Assembly (NCBI GenBank): GCA_030562195.1 | Contig: CM060202.1 | Location: forward strand, 21,934,317-21,998,316 | Reading direction: 5' to 3' | Length of the DNA stretch: 64,000 nucleotides | From: Nipponacmea schrenckii | Lineage: Eukaryota > Mollusca > Gastropoda > Lottiidae | Shown: piece after piece, positions 36,601 through 48,309 of the stretch | How positions within the stretch are numbered: position 1 is the first letter of the stretch | Layout of the letters: every line of letters begins with the position of its first letter | Notes under the pieces: model-generated | What the model was told of the DNA's origin: nothing | Databases searched by the model: none | Seen by the model: only the letters and a program-made list of their open reading frames with translations | Made by a program: the position numbers and the translations under genes

Positions 36601-39600
36601 CCTTCGTCTTATTCAAATCATCTTAAAATCAAACCTTCGTCTTATTCAAATCATCTTAAAATCAAACCTTCGTCTTATTCAAATCATCTTAAATATTAAA
36701 CCTTCGTCTTATTCAAATCATCTTAAACATCAAACCTTCGTCTTATTCAAATTATCTTAAAATCAAACCTTCGTCTTATTCAAATTATCTAAGATAAAAC
36801 CATCGTCTTATTCAAATCATCTTAAAATCAAACCTTCGTCTTATTCAAATCATCTTAAAAATCAAACCAATATCTCACCTGTAATAATCAATGCTTTCTG
36901 TTCGATATTAATGAATTTGAATTTAAACAAATATATTCCAGCATCTTCTTTTTGTAGTTTTGTTTTTTTCACCACGAAGGCATCATTAGTCATAAAGATT
37001 TCTGTTCGATTACTTGCGAAATAAGTTGGATTACCATTCCTATAAATTATATCTTCTATCCTAGAATCCATCTTATTTTTAAACCGAATTTCTGCGTACG
37101 GTTTAAGTTTCCGAATTTGAATTTTATTTTGGATGATCCTTTTTCCACCATAACGTTCCGTGATGAATTTGTTATACTCGTCTTTGATGTCAGAAAATGT
37201 AAAATTAAACTCCACTCCCTTTCCAAGTCGACCAAAAATTATTTCTGTTTTTTTGCACTCTTCACTTCTACCTGGAAAAGTACAAAAATATATTATACGA
37301 ATTAAAATAAATTAAAAGCAGTGAAAAAATGTCAAATCATAGTCAAAGTATATGCATGAAAAGAAGATGAACATTGCAAAATCCTCTCAATCTATATTTC
37401 TAGATTACATAAAGGGAGATAATCGTTATTGAATATATTTATGACAACAGTTGTAATAAGACTTATATACATGTACATATTATTTTTCACAATCTAATTA
37501 TCAAATGTCTTCACCAAAGGAAACTATCTCAACCCATTCTTCTGATTCAGTTAACACTAGAACACAAAACAGTACATGAAACATCTCTTGTTTTGCAACC
37601 TTGTCGGCATTTACACTAAAAGTTGTTAAGAATAGTTGATGAGGTAGGATCTATGTCTAAACTGGATTCATCAGATGAATGATTGATTTCACCGCTTCAG
37701 CAGATAAATTGCCATGTGTCATATCATTTACTTGCAAACTCTAAGATGAAGTTAGTAATAGCTGGACATTGTGAAGATGTATAAGATGAAGTTTGTAATA
37801 GCTTGATATTGTAAAGATGTATAAGATGAAGTTGGTAATAGCTTGACATTGTGAAGATATATAAGATGAAGTTTGTAATAGCTTGACATTGTGAAAATAT
37901 ATAAGATGCATTTTGTAATAGCTTGACATTGTGAAAATATATAAGATGAATTTGGTACTGGCTTGATATTTTGCTTTAATAAAGTAACTTCTATTTAGCT
38001 ATCATGTTCATAAACATTATTCAGAAAATAACCCCTTTCACTAAGTTAAATGAGAATACAAGTACGATTGTAAATGTGATTTTAATTGAAAGGAGAATAT
38101 CTTCCTGGTTGCTCTAGCATCCTAAGTAACATTAAAAGTTTTGTTGAATCTATGTTCTAACCCGATACATTTAGCGATTATCTCATTTTATCCTAGCTTT
38201 GTTACCTTCCCCCATGCTTGACAAAACTTACTCTCGCAATATCTCAAAGTTTTAAGATATGGGAAGATGAATAGTAAAATAAATCTTAAGGTTTAGCGGG
38301 AGAGAAAAGCGAAACTGAATGAAACAAACATGAAAATAAAATTCAAGAGGAAGTCTTTGCTTTTGAATACATTGATACAATAAGGGACAGACTTGATAAT
38401 ATTCAACAGCAACAGTACAAATCTTGACACAAGCCTACTGACTTACAATAATTTTTATAAATTGACCTTTGTGAAACCTTTTATATTAAGTTCTAAAGGA
38501 GTCTGAGGATCTGCCAAAATCCCAGGCAATAATTGGAAAATTACACTCTTTCTATATCCAATCGGGGTCACAGGTCCCCACCAGAATACAAATATTCTAA
38601 TACTTCAAGCCAGTTTTTTTTTATTTTCACAAATTTGATAGCAAGCATTTTATTATTAAGTTATAAGATGTTCAATTAATGAACAAACTTAGAAGCAAAT
38701 CCATAATCAATTCGAGGCTAAACTGGAGTTACGAAATTTACTTTTGTTGCATATATTTTGTATATAATAATGAATTCAGTCTTGAGGTACTGTGATAAAT
38801 TATTTCAAAGTCGAATGGTAGAAGATTAGAAGAAGATGTTGTATGAATGGTAGAAGATTAGAAGAAGATGTTGTATGAATGGTAGAAGACTAGAAGAAGA
38901 TGTTGTATGAATGGTAGAAGATTAGAAGAAGATGTTGTATGAGACTGTATTCCAGGTGAGAGTTGTGAACGGTTTGAGAACTGTAAAGTATAAGGAATGA
39001 TAGAAGAAATATGTGGCTGTATACAAAACACTCAGGATGGAGAGTGAGGTCCCTCGTAAAAATCCATTGTTCTTATGGAATCTAAAAGTAAACTTTATAA
39101 CTTGAATCTTGAAGGTTACAATTAGTTCAAAGAACATAGGCATAGTCATACACAGGAAGCATAATTATAATGTTATAATGTTTGTATACAGTTTCTAATA
39201 ATTTCCTAGAAATTCGGAATTCGAAGGCGGTCTATCAGTTTTGGTGTTTTAGAAACTGAAAATGGAACTTTAACAGAAGAAAACCAACAGATCCAGACCC
39301 TTTATCCCTATTTCTTAATAAAATATTTGTACCACCCTAGGCCTGTACATATAGGAGATTCAATCCCTCCCTTCCCCGAAATTTAACGCACATGGCCTTT
39401 AATGTAATTATTTGATTAAAAATATTAACATAGACATATTTCCTTCAAGGCTTTGTACAATAATATCTCCAAACGCTGTAGAATTTGTGATTTTTAGTGA
39501 CTCTCGCGGTTTTTTAATAATAATACTAAACTCTTTATTTTACATGGGTCAGAATTAGGCCCAATACACAAGGACATGGTCCTGTCTCACATTCAGCCCA

Positions 39601-39743
39601 TGGGGCCATATATTGGGGAAAAAAAAGTCGCCGTAGTATCGCACATGGACGCAGTCCGATTTGAAGGCATAACTAGAGGTTACAATATTACCTGTTTTCA
39701 GAAGGCACATCAGCAATAAAATTATCCACATTCTATATTTCAC
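30649..39743 (-). CDS. Three-Ig-domain single-pass receptor-like protein (9 exons, about 507 aa)
   Basis: Coding exons by splice sites and phase: 39692-39743, 36879-37271, 35403-35693, 34940-35002, 34448-34735, 33431-33541, 33223-33261, 31868-32001 and 30649-30801; all introns are phase 1 except the last (phase 0). Exon 1 is a signal peptide ('MKYRMWIILLLMCLLKT'). Exon 2 is a V-like Ig fold ('GVEFNFTFSD', 'DAGIYLFKF') in which the usual B- and F-strand cysteines read N and F. Exon 3 is an Ig domain with cysteines in 'IQLECHS' and 'GNFTCLA'. Exon 5 is a C2-type Ig ('VVRCSAKCHPKCHVTW', 'EGFYFCLV'). Exon 6 is a membrane span ('VIVLVIVVVVVVFAVLVTV'). The tail (exons 7-9) carries YDSI, YDAL and YTRL and a basic C-terminus ending 'MAMFNDK'. 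It is a likely surface adhesion or immune-type receptor; ligand unknown. Its paralogue diverges from the same 5' region. Confidence 0.85.
30926..31630 (-). repeat. 30-bp minisatellite A (left arm), in the last intron of the Ig gene
   Basis: About 23 units of 'acaagtcaatgtttaatatg' plus 'gtcagataat'. The 30-bp period is a multiple of 3, hence long spurious frames. The reverse-complement array is at 48740-49390. Confidence 0.93.
32150..33000. repeat. 24-bp minisatellite grading into decayed units, intronic
   Basis: Regular units of 'ataatccagagttgtaactg' plus 'ggat' from 32160 to 32460, then progressively degenerate copies with A-runs to about 33000. It lies between coding exons 7 and 8 of the minus-strand Ig gene and has no counterpart on the right arm. 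Confidence 0.92.
33575..34295 (-). repeat. About 105-bp minisatellite C (left arm), intronic
   Basis: About seven units of 'gattgtaaatattgttatta', 'agattgtgtgggttgtactg', 'taagatattatataattatc' and 'gaagaaagtttaccat'. The reverse complement recurs at 48310-48590 in the equivalent intron of the paralogue. Confidence 0.93.
35871..35896. repeat. (GATGGC)n microsatellite
   Basis: Four perfect hexamer copies, 'gatggcgatggcgatggcga', inside intron 2 of the minus-strand Ig gene. Confidence 0.9.
36310..36860. repeat. 33-bp minisatellite abutting an Ig exon
   Basis: About 16 units of 'cttattcaaatcatcttaaa' plus 'atcaaaccttcgt'. It ends within about 20 bp of the donor site of coding exon 2 (exon end 36879). 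The 162-codon plus-strand frame across it is a by-product of the 33-bp period. Confidence 0.93.
37735..37965. repeat. 40-bp tandem repeat, intronic
   Basis: About six units of 'ataagatgaagtttgtaata' plus 'gcttgacattgtgaagatat'. Confidence 0.9.
38818..38942. repeat. 32-bp tandem repeat, intronic
   Basis: Four near-identical units of 'atggtagaagattagaagaa' plus 'gatgttgtatga'. Confidence 0.93.
39325..39605 (-). repeat. Dispersed repeat fragments in intron 1
   Basis: The segment at 39330-39385 ('accctaggcctgtacatata', 'gagattcaatccctcccttc') is the reverse complement of 13078-13130 at the Penelope element boundary. The segment at 39540-39605 is a reverse unit of the 85-bp repeat at 22920-23170. 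Confidence 0.7.
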
Positions 39744-40073
39744 TTGTTGATATACAAAAACTTAAAACAGCTTAAACAATTGAAGGTAATGTGGACTGTT
39801 TTAAAACAAAACAACCGCAATCACCTCTTCATAGTTATATACTCTCGGAGGCCCAGACATCACGAGTTACCGACATATATATTAGGGGACACTAGTAGAA
39901 TAACTTCCTCATTATAACCGGTTTTTAGGCTTGTTCGTGTGACTTGATGACAGAGTCTGTCTACAAACGCGTCAACTATGATGTAAGGGGCTTCTTTCAT
40001 AATATGAACGTAAATAATTTCAGGTGTGTCTACATGTGTTCTTTTTATAAGAAAAGTCTGAAAGTGATATAGA
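39744..40073. promoter_or_regulatory. Shared 5' region between divergent Ig genes
   Basis: Only 330 bp separates the two initiator codons, which are transcribed away from each other. Both 5' UTRs and the promoters must lie here unless upstream non-coding exons exist. A 'ttttttataag'-like sequence at 40041-40051 is too close to the plus-strand ATG to call a TATA box. No specific factor site is claimed. Confidence 0.5.
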
Positions 40074-43000
40074 ATGATGTGGAATGTTTTAAACCTTGTT
40101 CTGGGTCTAGTTCTACTGATGTACTGTCTACCAACAGGTAATATATTATATATTTTGTAAATTTGGAGTATTTTATTAGTTGTATGAAAGTGATATTATA
40201 TGATGTGGAATGTTCTAGGTCTAGTTCTACTGATGTTATCTGTCTATGTAAAAGATAAGTACGAAAATCACCAGACGAAAAGTTTCCAAATCATCCTATC
40301 CTCTATTAACGACCACTAGTGTATGTTTATTAAGCCAGTGTGATGGTAGGGTAATAACACACATTATAGACATTATACATATAAAGAATGTAAAAAAGGT
40401 GTACGTGACTGATAAGAAATAACTACTTTGCAATATTTATGAATGATATACACAATTATGATTTCAAAGGATTTTCCAATGCATGTATATGTCATTCGTG
40501 TGCAGGATCTGAATTTTGAGGTAAAAGTTCTAAAATTGATACATACCTTTCGATATTTTTCTTATTGTTTCAATTTAAGAAACATTGATTTATCAAACAA
40601 TGCAATTTATCTATTTGTTCTATTATGGCAACTGTAGAAAAGTTATATTTTCTAAAATTCCACTTTTTGCTCTTTCTATTTTTTTCTATTATTCACACTG
40701 AAGAAACATCGTTTTTATACGCCCACATGAATATGTGGACATATATTGTCGTCACCCCTGTCCGTCGGTCCGGCGGTCCAGCGGTCCGTCGGTCCGTCAT
40801 CATTTGTTATAGACGCTATAGAAGCTACAATTGTATATGGATCTTAATGAATTTTGGTATGATCATTGGAATTGATAAGACGGCGGTCAAGTTCGATTTT
40901 GACGATTTTTCGACGAACGGTTTTTGAGTTTTTGCCCCTGCCTCTATATTTGTTGTAGACACAATAGAAGCTACAATTTTCAATGGATTGAAATGAAACT
41001 TGGTGTGAGCATTAGAATTGATAAGACGACAGTCAAGTTCGAATTTGACGATTTTTCAATGAAAGGTTTTTGAGATATTGTCCTGGACTTACTTACATCT
41101 CGTCAAAATTTTAGTGTGGATGCAATAGAATCTACAATTTTCAATGGATTTGAATGAAATATGGTATGTGAATTGGAATTGATAAGGCGGTCAATTTGTC
41201 GCCCCTTTCCGTCCGTCGGTCCGACAATATTTGTTGTAGACAATAGAGAAGCTACAATTTTATATGGATCATAATGAAACTTTGTATGAGCATTTGAATT
41301 GATAAGATGGCGGTCTAGTTCGATATTGACGATTTTTCGATGAACGGTTTTAGAGTTATTGCCCCTGCCTCTATATTTGTTGTAGACACAATAGAAGCTA
41401 CAATTTTCAATGGATTTGAATGAAACTTGGTGTGAGCATAAGAATTGATATGACTTCGGTCAAGTTTGCATTTGACAATTTTTCAATGAACGGTTTTGAG
41501 TTTTTGACCTTGACTTAGTAAAATTGCGTGAAAATTCTATTGTGGATGCAATAAAAAGCTTCAATTTTCAAAGGATTTTGAGGGAACTTGGTGTTAGCAT
41601 TTGAATTGATAAGACAGTAGGCAAGTTTGAATATGACGACTTTTTTTTAATGAATGGTTCTTGAGTTTTGTCTTTGACTTCAATATTCAGTTAATGTTGG
41701 GTTAGGTTGAGGGTTTGTGACAGTTTTAACTATATGTTTTACCTGTGTAACTACTGTATGGTTGGGTTGAGGGTTTGTTACAATTCTAACTATATGTTGT
41801 ACCTGTGTAACTACTGTAAGGTTGGGTTGAGGGTTTGTAACAGTTCTAACTATATGTTTTACCTGTGTAACTACTGTATGGTTGGGTTGAGGGTTTGTTA
41901 CAATTCTAACTATATGTTTTACCTGTGTAACTACTGTAAGGTTGGGTTGAGGGTTTGTTACAATTCTAACTATATGTTTTACCTGTGTAACTACTGTATG
42001 GTTGGGTTGAGGGTTTGTTACAATTCTAACTATATGTTTTACCTGTGTAACTACTGTAAGGTTGGGTTGAGGGTTTGTAACAGTTCTAACTATATGTTTG
42101 TAACAATTCTAACTATATGTTTTACCTGTGTAACTACTGTAGGGTTAGGTTGAGGGTTTGTAACAGTTCTAACTATATGTTTTACCTGTGTAACTACTGT
42201 AAGGTTGGGTTGAGGGTTTGTAACAATTCTAACTATATGTTTGTAACAATTCTAACTATATGTTTGTAACAGTTCTAACTATATGTTTGTAATAATTCTA
42301 ACTATATGTTTTACCTGTGTAACTACTGTAAGGTTGGGTTGAGGGTTTGTAACAATTCTAACTATATGTTTTACCTGTGTAACTACTGTAAGGTTGGGTT
42401 GAGGGTTTGTAACAATTCTAACTATATGTTTGTAACAATTCTAACTATATGTTTTACCTGTGTAACTACTGTAAGGTTGGGTTGAGGGTTTGTTACAATT
42501 CTAACTATATGTTTTACCTGTGTAACTACTGTAGGTTGGGTTGAGGGTTTGTAACAATTCTAACTATATGTTTTACCTGTGTAACTACTGTAAGGTTGGG
42601 TTGAGGGTTTGTAACAGTTCTAACTATATGTTTTACCTGTGTAACTACTGTAAGGTTGGGTTGAGGGTTTGTAACAGTTCTAACTATATGTTTTACCTGT
42701 GTAACTACTGTAAGGTTGGGTTGAGGGTTTGTTACAATTCTAACTATATGTTTTACCTGTGTAACTACTGTATGGTTGGGTTGAGGGTTTGTTACAATTC
42801 TAACTATATGTTGTACCTGTGTAACTACTGTAAGGTTGGGTTGAGGGTTTGTAACAATTCTAACTATATGTTTTACCTGTGTAACTACTGTATGGTTGGG
42901 TTGAGGGTTTGTAACAATTCTAACTATATGTTTTACCTGTGTAACTACTGTATGGTTGGGTTGAGGGTTTGTTACAATTCTAACTATATGTTTTACCTGT

Positions 43001-46000
43001 GTAACTACTGTATGGTTAGGTTGAGGGTTTGTTACAGTTCTAACTATATGTTGTACCTGTGTAACTACTGTATGGTTGGGTTGAGGGTTTGTAACAATTC
43101 TAACTATATGTTTTACCTGTGTAACTACTGTATGGTTGGGTTGAGGGTTTGTAACAGTTCTAACTATATGTTTGTAACAATTCTAACTATATGTTTTACC
43201 TGTGTAACTACTGTATGGTTGGGTTGAGGGTTTGTAACAGTTCTAACTATATGTTTGTAACAATGTTAACTACGTAGGGGTGAGGGTTTGTAACAATTCT
43301 AACTATATGTTTTACCTGTGTAACTACTGTATGGTTGGGTTGAGGGTTTGTAACAATTCTAACTATATGTTTTACCTGTGTAACTACTGTATGGTTGGGT
43401 TGAGGGTTTGTTACAATTCTAACTATATGTTGTACCTGTGTAACTACTGTAGGGTTAGGTTAAGGGTTTGTGACAATTCTAACTATATGTTTTACCTGTG
43501 TAACTACTGTAGGTTGGGTTGAGGGTTTGTAACAATTCTAACTATATGTTTTACCTGTGTAACTACTGTAGGTTGGGTTGAGGGTTTGTGACAGTTCTAA
43601 CTATATGTTGTACCTGTGTAACTACTGTAGAGTTAGGTTGAGGGTTTGTAACAATTCTAACTACATGTTTTACCTGTGTAACTACTGTAGGGTTAGGTTG
43701 AGGTGAAATTTTAATTCCATGAAACATTAGGGTTAGGTAATGTATTTACAAAAAGATTTAAAAAGGGGGTTTGCTGAGGGGATCAGACCAGGGACAGGAA
43801 ATGGGATGATAAAAAGATGAGTTTGTCACGACAAACCTTATAATAAGTAAAATGGATAAGTGGTGCCTTGTTTTGGTATAAAACATAAAAAGTCAATATT
43901 TTTCGCTCTTGTTGGGTTTTGGTGTTTGAGAACAGTTTTACATCTTAAAACAGTTAGAGAGCTTTATTAAATCATGAACTATAGAGAATATAACTTCGTT
44001 TTCTGTGTTTGACAGCTGAGAGATTCCGAAGAGAAGTGTGTGGATGGATCTTTATTTCACTTTGTTTCAACGTACTACTAGTAATTTCCTCGAGTGGCAT
44101 TTAGTAGTTCGTAGATACAGTAACTGGACACAATTTTATGGAAAACAATGACTTTATTAAATAACTTGGAACGTTTCAATTATGATACTCTCGTCTTTAT
44201 TAAGCGATGAAACGTCGGAAGTTATTTAATAAAGTTATTGTTTTCCATAAAATTGTGTCCAGTTACTAGTAATTTGTAACTGAATAAGTATTCAAGAACT
44301 ATTGTGTGCGAATTTAAATTCAATTTTGAAATATCAGTAGCAGGTTGAGGAGATCGCAAATTGGCTTGGACTTTTGGTTTATTTAGAGATAAACAACCCT
44401 GACTTCGGAATGTATAACCGTTTTAACTGTAAATTATTAACTCATTAATTAAAAGATTAATTAAAATGTGATAATGAGGTATCTCTACATGAAAATAGTT
44501 CTTGCTTATTATGTGATAGGTCAATGTAAAATTTTTATATATTTCCAGTTTAACATACTGAAAAAAAAATAAGAGAACATCGCTGCAACCTTTTTGATCG
44601 TGGATAAGTGCTTAGTGTAATATTAATAAAAATAAAAGGTGAATCAACACGAAACTAAACATCGAGACCTGTATTATAATAAGATGGGTAGAGTGTGTCA
44701 CTCAAGGAAATATTACAGTTATATGAATATCGCTTAGAGAATGTGTGGCTCTATATTATTATCTAACTGGCTAGGGCCTTTATATGTGTCCTTTATCTTG
44801 CTACGGTCTCTCCATGTCAAGGAAATATTACAAGTCAATTGAATATCAGTGTTTATATATTTTATTATCTAGCCAGGGTCTCTTTGTTAGTCACGAACGA
44901 CTGTTTCTATATATTTTCTATTTAGGGTCTCTGTGTAATACAAGGAAATAACTCTTATTAATAATATATAATATTCTCTGAAATATATTATCAATAAAAC
45001 TTAATTTCATCAGTGCCACAAGGCACGATTCAACTCCCTTACTTACCCTAGGGTGAGGTCAATGAGTGCATTTGAACCTGTCCATCGTTTTTAAGTGGAT
45101 TTGATTGATCGATCCCCAATTTGACTTCAATGAAGATTATTCTTATATTGGTTTGAAAGATATATTGAACCTCGCTGATAAAAAACAAGATTTTAGGCGG
45201 TAGTAGAGAAGCGCCCCCTCGAATATACCACAGTTTCGGCACGTCCAAGCATCCATGTCTCTAAAGTTTGTTTAAGGCTTCAAACGTTTGGTCACTTATG
45301 TGTAAACCAGTCATGCAATGTTTAGTTACAAATGCCGTCTCTTCTAAGGGGAGATAATTTTATTATATCCTTGTAGTCTGAGGTTGGGTACGAATCTGCT
45401 GGATAAGTTAAGTCTTTCTTGAAAAGGAAAATTTGGCATTATATTTAGTAGATAAGGGATGCTACATGCTGGCGCCTTTGGCGTTTGTTTGTTGGAGAGA
45501 GTCTGGGGGATTTCCCCCCAGATAATGTTTTAAAAATTAGGATTGATTTGCGAGCATCTGAGGTCATTCTCGCCAGCAATCTTGTCGATGTACAAGACGG
45601 TCAAGTTTATTTAGTATTTTTGGTCGACAGTGACGATCGTTAAATTGACATATGACGATATCAGGAGGTGTACAATAGTGGTTTAAGTTAAACCTTTCTT
45701 GAAAATCGAAAATTTTTATATTTAATAGGGTTTAAAGGGAAACTCATCGCCTAAATTTGGCTCATCGGCTTTGTTTGTTGGATAGGTCCGGGGAAGATAA
45801 TGTTTTATAGTATTAGGATTGAATTTTGGGGAATAATTGAGGTTTCTTTTTCTCCCATTCCAAAGTTGAGTGATGAATTAAATTTTATATTTTTGGTCAA
45901 AACCCCTCTTCCGATTGTTTTAAATTTGCAGATAGGGGGAAAAAATGTTTAATATCGTCAGGTGTACATATTTAATTGAATTAAAGGGCGGGAAATTTAG

Positions 46001-48168
46001 CAAATAGATTGACCTAAATACAGACTGTCTAGCTCTAATTTTAGCATCTAAATTAAGAAAATTCAGGGCTTACTTGATACTGTTGTATTGCTAGAGACAG
46101 TTTTAATTTAAATACCCTTTTGAAAAAAAAAAACCTTGAGTACCAGGGTTGAGATATCTTTATTCCTCAGAATTTTATTAAAATTAAAGCAAAATTCAAC
46201 CGTTAAAAGTGTTGTTTTAAGCTGTCTAACTATTGGCACGTCTAACTAATGGGAGGAAACCTAAAATTATGTTTGAATTCGCTAGTTAGAGGCACTTCTC
46301 ACTACCTTCCTGCTGACAATTATCCAACAAATAAATTTAGGAATTGACATCAAGGCTTTCTTCTTTGACTTCAATATTTTTAAAGGTTTTTTGAAACCCC
46401 CGACCCCCATTTCTTACGACGACCATAGAAACTCCCATAAAATGTGGCATTATTTTCAAAAATACCGATATACTTTTCATCGAATGGTTAGCCTGATCTA
46501 CATAGCCAACCCAATTTGGAGTAAGAGAAGATATAACAGACATGTAAAACTTTAATTTTGTATTTCTTCTTTTAGTTGAAAGTACAGAGTTTGACAAAAC
46601 AGATAGAATTGTGGGTCGAGTTGGAGGGGTAGTGTCGTTTAATTTTACATTTTCGGACATCAGAGACGAGTATAATAAACGCAGCTCTGTACTGTATGGA
46701 ACGAGGATCATACAAGATGAAATTCAGATTCAAGATCTGAGAAAGGATTCCGTTGTTAAGTTTAAAAAAAATAATGATTCCACGAAAGAATACATTGTTT
46801 TTGAGGATGGATTTATAACTGATTTGGTCGGTAATCGAACAAAAATCCACATGACTAATGTTGCCTTCGTGGTGACAAAAACAAACTTACAAATAGAAAA
46901 TGGAATTTATTGGATCGAGTTCAGATCAATTCCTCTGAGAAAGAAAGCTTTGATTATTACAGGTGAGACGTGCTTCTTGTTGTTTCAGTTGTCTTCTTCT
47001 GTAGTAATATATATGTGTATATTTTAGATATAACAAATAGTATTTAAAAAAGTGAGTGCTAGTGACAGACATATCAATTCCACTAACGAGAGGATATTCT
47101 GTTATGTAGACTCCTCAAAATAAACGAAGACAAACTAGATCCATTATAACAAAAATGTTTTATTTTTTTTAGGCAAACCCACTATTAAAGAAGGGTCTCC
47201 ACCAAATCCGGTTTTAAAACCAGAAGATAACTATACTTCAACCATACAACTTGAATGTCACAGTGTTTCAACCAGTATAGGAGATTATCAACTGCCCATG
47301 TACACAGTGTGGTATAGAAATGGAAAACGAAAGAACGGATTAAATCCAACTGTATATAAAATTAATGTAACTGTAGATCAAAATGGTGGAAACTTTACAT
47401 GTCTGGTTACGGAATATCTCCCTTGTTATCAACGAGTACAGACCACAAAAGATTATAATGGTACATGTGGTTATTTTTTTCTTACAAACAGCGTCACTTC
47501 GGTTAAATAACACACAGACGTAAATAATTCTTGTCTTATTCATTGAGTTCAACTAACAAACAGGTCCTGTTGTTTTAATTTTTTATAATATGTTTGTTTT
47601 TTACAGTTTTGAATATTGAAGAGTGTAATAATGTCTTTGAGAGTGAAACCTTTATAGTTCAACCTGAATGTAAGTTTGTTTTTTATTCCTCGTTTGATAT
47701 CAGATTGTGTATAAGCGGTACTGATTTGTAGGCTGAGTATTTCTAATTCAGATAGATCTCACAGAGTTAACTTTAGACTAAATACTCGCGTTTTCAATCA
47801 CAACCTCGACAGTTCTCTCCCCTAATTCAAGCCCATCCTCACTGAAACTGTTTTAGTTACATTTTGGTATAAATTTTCAGATCCAACAATAGATCTGTTA
47901 TTAGAGCCAGATCAAAGGGAGATAATTGTAAATAAAAACGAGGATTTAGAAGTAAGATGTACAGCTAAATGTCACCCACAGTGTCATGTAACGTGGACTA
48001 AAGAATTTAAAGTCCTCAGATCAACTGGTTCGATTTTTATAACAGAAAATATACATGGAAAAGAATTGAAAATTGTAAATATCAGTAGTTCTCATGAAGG
48101 TTTTTATTTCTGTCTGGTCAACAACATTCATGGAGAATCCAAGAAGAATTTTACTTTAAGTGTTACAG
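40074..48168 (+). CDS. Paralogous three-Ig-domain protein (five exons found, 3' end not identified)
   Basis: Exons: 40074-40137 (signal peptide, 'MMWNVLNLVLGLVLLMYCLP'), 46576-46962, 47173-47460, 47607-47669 and 47881-48168, all joined in phase 1 like the minus-strand copy. Exon 2 is the V-like domain ('VSFNFTFSDIRDEYNK', 'NGIYWIEF'), again without the canonical cysteines. Exon 3 keeps 'IQLECHS' and 'GNFTCLV'; the short exon 4 is 'VLNIEECNNVFESETF'; exon 5 is a C2-type Ig ('VRCTAKCHPQCHVTW', 'EGFYFCLVNN'). The first domain differs from its paralogue more than the third does. No transmembrane or cytoplasmic exon matching the left copy was found before the window changes character. Retention of the intron after 48168 would add only G-M-C and a stop. 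The product is thus either a soluble form, a truncated gene, or one whose 3' exons were lost at the repeat-rich stretch 48590-48760. Intron 1 is 6.4 kb, mostly repeats. Confidence 0.8.
40190..40250 (+). pseudogene. Second copy of the signal-peptide exon
   Basis: About 55 bp downstream of exon 1, 'gatgtggaatgttctaggtc' and 'tagttctactgatgt' repeat the exon 1 sequence. The frame begins MMWNVLGLVLLM, but the splice donor region differs ('tctatgtaaaag' in place of 'ccaacaggtaat'). Confidence 0.65.
40715..41690 (+). repeat. Dispersed repeat array ('tatacgcccacatg' family), intronic
   Basis: Starts with 'ttttatacgcccacatgaat' and a 'gtccgtcggtcc' motif, then five to six units of 'gaagctacaattttcaatgg', 'gaaacttggtgtgagcat' and 'gacgatttttcgatgaacgg'. 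Same family as 28985-29745 (reverse); a short copy of the start occurs at 50040. Confidence 0.85.
41700..43715 (+). repeat. 60-bp minisatellite (about 33 units), intronic
   Basis: Unit 'ggttgggttgagggtttgtt', 'acaattctaactatatgttt', 'tacctgtgtaactactgtat'. Several units carry an internal 24-bp jump ('tatgtttgtaacaattctaa'). The period is a multiple of 3, giving apparent ORFs of 148, 228 and 80 codons with 20-residue repeats. They have no signal or terminus of their own and lie in intron 1. Confidence 0.95.
44119..44267. repeat. Long perfect-type hairpin (60-bp arms, 29-bp loop)
   Basis: The left arm 44119-44178 ('agtaactggacacaatttta' ... 'aacgtttca') is almost the exact reverse complement of 44208-44267. 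Only a few mismatches are visible. It is a foldback element or a very small MITE in intron 1 of the plus-strand Ig gene. Confidence 0.9.
44640..45000. repeat. Diverged short direct repeats
   Basis: 'caaggaaatattaca' with 'gaatatc' and 'ttattatctaactgg/agccagg' recurs three times at roughly 100-120 bp spacing. Non-coding, intronic. Confidence 0.6.
45395..46010. repeat. Two diverged direct copies, about 280 bp
   Basis: 'agtctttcttgaaaaggaaa', 'ggcgtttgtttgttgga' and 'agataatgtttta' of the first copy correspond to 'aacctttcttgaaaatcgaa', 'cggctttgtttgttgga' and 'agataatgtttta' of the second. Non-coding, intronic. Confidence 0.65.
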
Positions 48169-48309
48169 GTATGTGCTAAGAAATATCAGACTTTTATTCA
48201 ATACAATAATTCTGTATTGTGATCAAGTACCGATGTTTTTTTTTATCAATAATCCTAGTAGAATATAATATCAAAGTTAATCCACTTCACACTCTAACAA
48301 GATTGATAT

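Noticed and set aside
36272..36760. 162-codon plus-strand ORF rich in KPSSYSNHL
   Set aside because: Translation of the 33-bp array in intron 2 of the minus-strand Ig gene.
40041..40051. TATA-box-like 'ttttttataag' before the plus-strand Ig gene
   Set aside because: A start site at the usual distance would fall at or after the ATG at 40074, so it cannot be the core promoter for this initiator as read.
41707..43522. ORFs of 148, 228 and 80 codons with 20-residue Cys/Tyr-rich repeats
   Set aside because: They are the translation of a 60-bp minisatellite inside an intron. The period is a multiple of 3, several units break the frame, and there is no signal peptide or non-repeat coding flank.
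46337..46711. 124-codon minus-strand ORF
   Set aside because: It overlaps plus-strand Ig exon 46576-46962 in antisense and has no motif; shadow frame.
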